Source: Orientallactaga sibirica
Lineage: Eukaryota > Chordata > Mammalia > Rodentia > Dipodidae
Length of the DNA stretch: 64,000 nucleotides
NCBI GenBank assembly: GCA_036365145.1
Contig: JAEOAD010000052.1
Coordinates: forward strand, 12,833,501 to 12,897,500
Direction: 5' to 3'
Position numbers and translations under genes: made by a program. The notes under the pieces were generated by a model. The model worked only from the letters and a program-made list of their open reading frames with translations, did no database searches and was not told the origin of the DNA. Below are positions 56,817 to 64,000 of this stretch, in pieces. Positions within the stretch are counted from its first letter, which is position 1. Each line of letters begins with the position of its first letter.

Positions 56817-57121
56817 ACTGGCCTTTTTTTTAAAATTATTTTTTATTTTTAGAGAGAGACACAGAGAGAGAGAGAGAGAGAGAAGGTGAGGGAGACAGAT
56901 AGAGATGGGCATGCCAGCAGTCTCTCAGCTGCTGTGAACGAAATCCAGATGTGTGCACCCCCTCGTGGGCAAGTGTGGCATTGCGCCCTTGCATCACTTT
57001 GCATCTGGCTAAACGTGGAACCTGGAGATTGGAACTGCTGGAGATTGGAACCAGCGTTCTTAGGCTTAGGAGGCAGGCCCCTTAACTGCTAAGCCATCTC
57101 TCCAGCCTGGGACTGGCCTTT

Positions 57122-57124
<3 letters not shown>
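56817..57124 (-). repeat. tRNA-derived SINE with TSD
   Basis: The long subtype ('gcattgcgcccttgcatcac' insert), antisense, with the head 'aagccatctctccagcc'. It is flanked by 'gactggcctttttt' at 56817 and 57111. A small internal duplication, 'tggagattggaac', occurs twice (about 57022 and 57040). Confidence 0.9.
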
Positions 57125-57159
<35 letters not shown>

Positions 57160-57320
57160 GGCATGCCAGGGTCTCCAGCCACTGTAATTGAACTCCAGAT
57201 GTGTGTGCCACCTTGTGCACATGTGTGATCTTGTGCATGCATCACGTTGTGCATCTGGCTTATGTGGGTTCCTTAGGCTTTTCAGGCAAGCACCTTAAAA
57301 GCTAAACCATTGCTCCAGCC
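57125..57320 (-). repeat. tRNA-derived SINE
   Basis: A GA run (about 57127-57153) precedes the antisense body and head ('aaaccattgctccagcccc'). It abuts the previous SINE's target duplication. No third copy of the target word follows, so stacking is incomplete or decayed. Confidence 0.85.
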
Positions 57321-57725
57321 CCTCTATTTATTCTTTGCAAGCACTGTGCTCTACAATGATCTTAATTCCGGTCACCGCCCCCACCCCTGGGGCTTTGCCA
57401 TAAGTCTCACTAGGTTTTTGTTCCGGTCCTGGTCTTCCCACTGATTCCAAGCCATTTGTTGAATATTCAGTATATACATGGGAAGTCACAGTGCCTTGTA
57501 AAGTTATGGAGAATGCTCTGTCATCAATTTCAGCCTTTCGTGAAGTCTTTTTTGCACATGTCACTTATTCCTAGACCAGGTTTCTAAGTGAGAGCAGAGA
57601 CTCATTTTTCAAATCGACAGCCTTAAATAAGTCTGGTTCCTAAGTGAGATGAGACCAGAAGCCAACGTCACCTTTTGCCTCTGTAGCCTTTCTCTTTCTT
57701 TCCTTCTTACCACCCTGTCTGTGTC
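57321..57725. other. unassigned sequence
   Basis: No recognised feature. Confidence 0.4.
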
Positions 57726-57749
57726 TTCTCTCTCTCTCTCCCTCCCTCT

Positions 57750-57790
<41 letters not shown>

Positions 57791-57905
57791 TTCTGTGGAG
57801 ACAGGCTGTAGCCCAGGTTGATTAAAGCTTGTTCTATAGACGAGGATGACCTTGAACTCCTGCCTCCACCTTCCCAGACCTGGGATTGCAGGCAAGCAGC
57901 ACTCT
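57726..57905 (-). repeat. CT microsatellite and old B1
   Basis: (CT)n with CCCTC interruptions (about 57729-57784) is followed by an antisense B1-like 'tctgtggagacaggctgtag', 'atgaccttgaactcctgcct', 'cagacctgggattgcaggca'. Confidence 0.65.
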
Positions 57906-58284
57906 GGTTTTCTGGCCTTTCGTTCAAGCCCAAGCCAGACCCGATCACTTGCAGTATCTAAGTAAGATCTTTTCAGAAACTGCATCTTCTTGCCAATCTT
58001 ATATCTTTGGGGGTTCTGGTGCCGAGTACATGCCCCCTCTCGTGGACCAAATCCAATTTCTAGCTAAGTCGCTTCCTTGTATCTTTCTCCATCAACTCTG
58101 TTCAAGTTGTTAAATGAAATGAAGTAACCATTTTCTGAAAGCATCCGAAAGTTCAAGTTCATTAGGCCCATCTCCCTGTATCCCACTGTTAGAGCAAAAG
58201 AAATGTGCTTGTGGGTCTCAATTATCACCTCAAGGGACATTCCTCGTCCATAATTGTGTGCTGTTATCCATAAAATGTTATAGC
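57906..58284. other. unassigned sequence
   Basis: No recognised feature. Confidence 0.4.
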
Positions 58285-58865
58285 ACCAGTGATTCCATTT
58301 ATATAACATGAAAGATGACAAAATTATAGAGCTGAGCATAGATTAGTAGGTACTGGGTGATAGGGATGGGGTAGAAGGAGGTGGGCGTTTTGCTAAAAGG
58401 GCAACACCAAGGTTCTTGTGGTGAGAATGTGTTTCTTGACTGTGGTTGTGGATACAGAAACTGGTGCATGGGATAAAATTGCATAGAACTAAAACACACA
58501 CACACACACTCACACACACAGCTGCACATAAACTAGGGAAGTCTCACTACTGTTGTTGGATTGTGTCTATTGCACTATTGTTTTCAAGATGTCACCAGTT
58601 GGAAAATCTGGGTAAGAGGTTAATCACAGGATCCCCGTATTATTTCTTTTTCTTTTCTTTTGGTTTTTTGATGTAGGGTTTCAGTGTAGCCCAGGCATTC
58701 ACTATGTAGTCTCAGGCTGGCTTTAAACTCACAGCGATCTTCCTACCTCAATCCCCAGAGTGCTGGGATTAAAGGTGTGCACCACCATGCCTTTGTATTG
58801 TATCTTATGATTGCATGTGAATCTGCATTTGCTCAAGATAACTTTTAATTATAAAAATGTTAGCA
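58285..58865 (+). mobile_element. LINE-1M 3' end, sense, split by a B1
   Basis: 'gtgattccatttatataaca', 'ttgactgtggttgtggatac', 'taaaattgcatagaactaaa' plus CA run, 'attgcactattgttttcaag' and, after the B1, 'attgcatgtgaatctgcatt' follow the L1ME 3' end order. Confidence 0.7.
58645..58797 (-). repeat. B1 SINE, internally deleted
   Basis: An antisense B1 with 'ttttgatgtagggtttcagt', missing 'ctgacctgga', ending 'gtgcaccaccatgcc'. It interrupts the L1 3' end. Confidence 0.85.
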
Positions 58866-59194
58866 CTTCTTAGGTCTAACATTTAGTGGTAGCTGCTGAG
58901 CGGAACCATTTCTTCTGTCAGCGAGTTGTTATCAAGTACCATCAGTTATTAGTCAATTATTATCCAAGCAATGGGTTTGTGGGATTTCTGTCCACTTACT
59001 GACCACTTACATTTCAAAATGTGCTGCTGGGCTCGGCGCCTCCAGCTTCCTCCTTGTTCTTGAAGGCGTGGTTTTTCAGGTAGCGGTTATATGCTGCAGA
59101 TGCTCTCGTGCGTGGCCTGGAATCTCACGGCTTTCCCTCAAGCCTCCGTGTTTCTATGGTTGTCGTGAAGTGCTTTCCCAGGAACTTTACCATG
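58866..59194. other. unassigned sequence
   Basis: No recognised feature. Confidence 0.35.
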
Positions 59195-59430
59195 CATTTC
59201 GGTTTTCTAAAGCCCATGGGAGACACCTCCACCAAACCATTGCCAGCGTCATAATTTGGCCCAGTCAGAATGGGATCACCTATTTGCATTTCATTTCCTG
59301 TCTTACTCCTTTTTGGTTCCATGTCTTAGCTCTTGTGAACACTGCAGCCATAAACATGGCTGTGCATATCTATGGCCATAGAGTTCTTTTGGTAGAGACT
59401 CAGGTATGGTGCAGTCGGATCACATATGCC
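59195..59430 (-). mobile_element. LINE-1 fragment
   Basis: 'ggttccatgtcttagctctt', 'gaacactgcagccataaaca' and 'ctgtgcatatctatggccat' are antisense L1 text. Confidence 0.5.
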
Positions 59431-59433
59431 ATG

Positions 59434-59679
59434 AAAGTAAGACGAGGGTTGGGGAGATGCTCAGCGGTTAAGGGAGCTTGCTTGCAAAATCTTGATGGCC
59501 TGGATTTGATTCCCCAGTAGCCACATAAAGCTGGATGCACAAAGGGGCGCATGCATCTGGAGACTGTTTGCAGTGGCAAGGCGGCCCTGGCATGCCCATT
59601 CTCTCTTCTCTGTCTCTCCTTTCTCTCTCTAATAAATCAATCAATAAACATGTTTTTAAAAAAGAAAGTAGATGAGGGT
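59434..59679 (+). repeat. tRNA-derived SINE with TSD
   Basis: A sense copy: 'gggttggggagatgctcagc', 'gatttgattccccag', 'tggatgcacaaaggggcgca', 'cctggcatgcccattctctc' and a tail with AATCAATAAA. The flanks 'gaaagtaagacgaggg'/'gaaagtagatgaggg' are the target duplication. Confidence 0.9.
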
Positions 59680-59739
59680 GACCAGCACAAGGATGATAAG
59701 GGGTATGGTAAGGGCAGTAGAAGGTGAATAAGAAAAGAT

Positions 59740-59812
59740 ATTTATGTATATATATATATATGTGTGTGTGTATATATTTATATACATACATATATAATAT
59801 ATATGTGTGTGT
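59740..59812. repeat. AT/GT-rich microsatellite
   Basis: Alternating TA with TG interruptions. Confidence 0.9.
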
Positions 59813-59854
59813 TTTTTTTAAAATGTCACAGTGGAACATATTTCTTTGTACGCT

Positions 59855-60003
59855 AACAAAATTAATACTAGTAAAAATATCTATTGTTGGAATTGCACCA
59901 CATTTCAAATTTGCTCAACCTCAACAAAATTAATACTAGTAAAAATATCTATTGTTGCTCCTGCTAATTGCACCACATTTGGGCAAATTATTAGCTCAAC
60001 CTC
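59855..60003. repeat. imperfect tandem duplication
   Basis: Copy 1 (59855-59922) and copy 2 (59923-60003) share 35 identical bases starting 'aacaaaattaatactagtaa' and the order 'aattgcaccacattt' ... 'gctcaacctc'. Copy 2 has about 13 extra bases in three places. Confidence 0.9.
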
Positions 60004-60047
60004 AGACTTCATTTCTTCTCATGGGGAATGTGCAACTAGTGACTGAT

Positions 60048-60388
60048 GTGATGAACTAAAATTCAAAAGGTTTTTCTGACAGTTTTCCTGCTTCCTCCAG
60101 TAGAAGGCAATGTGACAGTATCAGTATTTGAAATCAAGGCACTTTTATGCTGATGGCTGGTGTCTCTAGTAATTCAATCAGTAAACAAATTTGCATATTT
60201 CTCTTGATGTTTATGTAATTATCATGAATTTCAAATTAATGTCATTAGTAATTACTTTTGGGTTTTAAAATTTGATGATTCTATATACTTAGCAAATTAC
60301 AGAGAAATAAACAACTAAATAATTGAGAAGGCTAGATTTGATCAGGGCTATTCTCTGCACCCCAAATCCAAAACCTTCCCAAGACAAC
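60048..60388. promoter_or_regulatory. candidate conserved non-coding element flanking the array
   Basis: A repeat-free block contains an octamer-like 'aaatttgcatatttct', 'ttatgtaattatcatgaatt', 'ttaatgtcattagtaattac' and 'gtaattcaatcagtaaac'. The spacing and word content resemble deeply conserved enhancers. Pieces of this same block reappear in order inside the neighbouring minisatellite (see findings). Confidence 0.35.
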
Positions 60389-63300
60389 ATGGGCCAGGCC
60401 TCCATCTGCCCCATTCTTCCTGACCGTGCCCCATCTTGTATGTAACAACATGGGCCAGGCCTCCATCGGCCCCATTCTTCACTTTGCATGGGCCAGCCTA
60501 TTCACCGTGCACCCGTATGTAACAACATGGGCCAGGCCTCCATCGGCCCCATTCTTCTTGACCGTGCACCATCTCGTATGTGCCAACATTATTTCCCATG
60601 GGCCAGGCCTCCATCGCCCCACAGATGAGGGCCAGGCCTCCAGCCTCATTCTTCCTAGTGCCCCAGTAACAACATGGGCCAGGCCTCCATATGCACCATC
60701 TCGTATGTAACAACATGGGCCAGGCTGCCCCATTCTTCTTGACTGAAACATGATGGAACTAAAATTCATGGGCCAGGCCTCCAGGTTTTTCCTGAAAGTA
60801 GTAACAACATGGGCCAGGCCTCCAAGATTCTTCCTGAGTCATGGGCCAGGCCTCCATCGCCCCATTCTTCCTGCTTCCTCCAGATGGGAATCGCCCCATT
60901 CTTCAGCCCCACCTTCATCATGGGCCAGGCCTCCAGCCCCATTCTTCACCGTGCCCCATCACATCTAACAACATGGGCCAGGCCTCCATCGCCCCATTCT
61001 TGAATCTCGTATGTAACAACATGGGCCAGGCCTCCATCGGCCCCAGCCCCATCTAAACATGGGCCAGGCCTCCATCGCCCCATTCTTCCTGTGCCCCATA
61101 TTAACAACATGGCCAGGCCTCCAGGCCCCATTCTTCCACCGTGCCCCATCTGTATGTAACAACATGGGCCAGGCCTCCATTGATGTTTATGTAACAACAT
61201 GGGCCAGGCCTCCATTATTCTTCATGCCCCAATTTGGGCCAAATTCTTCCTAATGTCATCTGTAACAAATAAATGGTGCACCATCTCATGTAACAAAACA
61301 AATATACAAAAGGCCTCCATCGCCCCATTCTTCCTGACCGTGCCCCATCTCGTATCTAATAACATGGGCCAGGCCTCCATCGGCCCCATTCTTTTGGGTT
61401 TTAACATGGGCCAGGCCTCCATCGGCCCCATTCTTCCTGATTCTGGTATGATGGGCCAGGCCTCCATCGGCCCCATTCTTCCTGACCGTGCACCAATTAC
61501 AGAGAAATAAACAATCGGCCCCATTCTTCCTGACGCACCATCTAAATAATCAGAAGCCAGGCCTCCAGCCCCATTCTTTGATGCCCCAGGGCTATTAACA
61601 TGGGCCACCTGACCGTGCCCCATCCAAATGGGCCAGGCCTCCAAACCTTCCCAAGACAACATGGGCCAGGCCTCCATTTGCCCCATTCTTCCTGGGCCAG
61701 GCCTCCATGCCCCATTCCATCTTGTATGTAACAACATGGGCCAGGCCATCAGCCCCATTCTTCTGGCCCCATTCTTCCAACATGGGCCAGGCCTCCATCG
61801 GCCCCATTCTTCCTGACCGTGCCCCATCTCTAATAACATGGGCCAGGCCTCCATCGCCCCATTCTTTCTTCTTGTATGTACAACATGGGCCAGGCCTCCA
61901 TCGGCCCCACCATGCCCCATCGTATGTAACAACATGGGCCAGGCCATCGGCCCCATTCTTCCTGACCGTGCCCCATCTCGTATGTAACAACATGGGCCAG
62001 GCCTTCATTCTTCCTGACCGTGCACCATCTCGTATGTAACAACATGGGCCAGGCCTCCATCCATAACAACATGGGCCAGGCCTCCATCGGCCCCATTCTT
62101 CCTGACCGTGCCCCATTCTTCAACATGGGCCAGGCCTCCACCATCTCGTATGTAACAACATGGGCCAGGCCTCCATCGGCTCCATTCTTCCTGACCGTGC
62201 ACCATCTCGTATGTAACAACATGGGCCAGGCCTCCATCGGCCCCATTCTTCCTGACCGTGCACCATCTCGTATGTAGCAACATGGGCCAGGCCTCCATCG
62301 GCCCCATTCTTCCTGACCGTGCACCATCTCGTATCTAATAACATGGGCCAGGCCTCCATCGGCCCCATTCTTCCTGACCGTGCCCCATCTCGTATCTAAT
62401 AACATGGGCCAGGCCTCCATGGTTATGCCCCAGTAATAACATGGGCCAGGTTGATTCTTCCTAGTAATTTATTTTTAACAACATGGGCCAGGCCTCCATC
62501 GGCCCCATTCTTCCTGACCGTGGCGCCATCTTATGTAGCATCATGGGCCAGGCCTCCATGCTCCATTCTTCCTGAAAGTTCAACATGGGCCAGGCCTCCA
62601 TCGGCCCCATTCTTCCTGACCGTGCACCATCTCGTATGTAGCATCATGGGCCAGGCCTCCATCGGCTCCATTCTTCCTGACCGTGCACCATCTAATGTAA
62701 CAACATGGGCCAGGCCTCCATCCCATTCTTCCTGAGTGCACCATCTTGTTAATCATGGGCCAGGCCTCCATGCCTCCATTCTTCCTGACACCATCTCCAA
62801 CATCCCCATTCTTCCTGACCGGTATGTAGCATCATGGGCCAGGCCTCCATCATTCTTCCTGACCGTGCAGCCCCAAGACCGTGCCCCAGGTATCTAATAA
62901 CATGGGCCAGGCCTCCATCGGCCCCATTCTTCCTGACTGTGCCCCATCATAACATCCTCATGAATGAGCCCCATTCTTCTTGGCCATCTCTGTAACAACA
63001 TGGGCCAGGCCTCCATCGCCCCATTCTTCCTGGCCATCTCTTGCACCATCTGCTTAACAACATGGGCCAGGCCTCCATCAGCCCCATTCTTCCTGACCGT
63101 GCACCATCTCGTATGTAGCATCATGGGCCAGGCCTCCATCGGCTCCATTCTTCCTGATCGTGCCCCATCTCGTATCTAACAACATGGGCCAGGCCTCCAT
63201 CGGCCCCATTCTTCTTGACCGTGCCCCATCTCGTATGTAACAACATGGGCCAGGCCTCCGGTGCACCATCTCGTATGTAGCATCATGGGCCAGGCCTCCA

Positions 63301-63497
63301 TCGGCTCCATTCTTCCTGAGTCCCATGGGCCAGGCCTCCATCGGCCTCATTCTTCCTGAGTTTGCACCATTATCTAACAACATGGGCCAGGCCTCCATCG
63401 GCCCCATTCTTCCTGACCGTGCACCATCTCGTATGTAACAACATGGGCCAGGCCTCCATCGGCCCCATTCTTCCTGACCGTGCCCCATCTCGTATCT
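60389..63497. repeat. 61-bp minisatellite with two flank-mosaic zones
   Basis: The regular unit is 61 bp and contains 'aacatgggccaggcctccat', 'cggccccattcttcctgacc' and 'gtgcaccatctcgtatgta'. Clean units dominate at about 62150-62420 and 63060-63497. At 60756-61660 and 62421-62969 units are truncated and interleaved with words from the unique 5' and 3' flanks, in flank order. Because 61 is not a multiple of three, every frame is visited in turn, and the many short open frames here are not genes. Confidence 0.95.
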
Positions 63498-63504
63498 GCT
63501 TCTT

Positions 63505-64000
63505 TAGGGAGGTGGTTATCAGTATGTTGATTCCTAGTAATTTATTTTTAGGAGCTCTTATGTTAAATGTCCCTAAAGTTCAAGGGTGTACTCCTTGGCT
63601 ATTGACCAATTAATTGAAGGCTATCTATAGGCTTGTTAATCAAGGTTCTGATCTTTACATTTCCATATCCCCAGGGGTATGAGGCAGTCATCTCTCGGTA
63701 GAAGGAGGAGGAGAAATTCGTACTGTGTCATTCCTCATGAATGAGCTTGGCTCTGCCTAGACAAGGACTCTTGTGCTTCTGGGTGTCAGCACTGGACACT
63801 CGGCATAGCATGGACCCAGGGTCCACGTTGACTCGGACCTGAGTCCCTTTGCCCACGAGTTTTCAGCATTCAGTTATGGAAATCAGTACAGATCAGGAGC
63901 AAGGCAGCCTTTTGTTCTGGTGGGTAGGTAGCTAGGGACTGGCCCCTGGAAAGATGGATGCCACCTTGCCTGCTCTGGCAAGACTAGAACCCAGGTCTGA
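63505..64000. other. unassigned 3' flank of the array
   Basis: Unique-looking sequence starting 'gggaggtggttatcagtatg'. Its first 240 bases are echoed inside the array. No gene was recognised. Confidence 0.4.

Noticed and set aside
61222..61956. 244-codon minus-strand frame in the 61-bp array
   Set aside because: The same reasoning applies, and it crosses a zone that is probably an assembly chimera.
60389..63497. CRISPR-like repeat-spacer array
   Set aside because: The 'spacers' are truncated units and ordered pieces of the flanking DNA, not independent unique sequences, and the context is a rodent genome.

Overview
This is a vertebrate, almost certainly rodent, genomic window with no protein-coding exon, RNA gene or operon-like structure that I can support. 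The evidence is the repeat content: many 7SL-derived B1 SINEs, tRNA-derived SINEs whose heads begin 'ggctggagagatggctt', older B4/ID-type compound SINEs, MIR and L2 relics, MaLR-like LTRs, a MER5A-like DNA transposon and several LINE-1 fragments. The SINE subfamilies look most like those I associate with jerboas (Dipodidae, e.g. Jaculus). That assignment is from memory and was not searched.

Layout. 1-9 kb: mostly unassigned sequence with scattered SINEs, a MIR and GT/CA microsatellites. 9.30-10.08 kb: a 13-unit, 60-bp minisatellite with no indels. 10-16 kb: MER5A, SINEs, AT-rich blocks that may be conserved enhancers, and two SINEs stacked on one target site. 16.5-17.5 kb: LINE-1 3' UTR, minus strand. 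21-24.4 kb: dense SINEs, including two more stacked pairs and a B1 whose 5' end has become a 32-bp tandem repeat. 26.9-29.5 kb: MaLR-like elements. 32.0-33.65 kb: a 38-bp minisatellite preceded by an 80-bp duplication of L2-like sequence. 35-41 kb: LINE-1M fragments and an inverted pair of compound SINEs. 41.87-43.62 kb: a 36-bp minisatellite. 49.2-55.4 kb: a solo-LTR candidate, then an old minus-strand LINE-1 broken by younger insertions, then a plus-strand LINE-1 3' end. 55.6 kb: a long polypyrimidine tract. 58-59.4 kb: more LINE-1 fragments. 60.39-63.50 kb: a 61-bp minisatellite.

The strongest observation concerns the last array. Two internal zones (60756-61660 and 62421-62969) contain, in order, pieces of the unique 5' flank (60053-60388) and 3' flank (63514-63746), with minisatellite units filling the gaps between matches. 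This looks like a consensus or assembly chimera, in which reads carrying a flank were merged into reads carrying the array, rather than a biological arrangement. If so, the array's true length and internal structure are not what this window shows. Short imperfect duplications at 59855-60003 and 31969-32134 lie close to arrays and may have the same origin.

No genes act together here. Function, if any, would lie in non-coding elements: the homeodomain/octamer-like AT-rich blocks near 2.8, 11.8, 15.0, 23.1, 26.6 and 60.2 kb are the best candidates, judged by composition only. I found no convincing new biological system.
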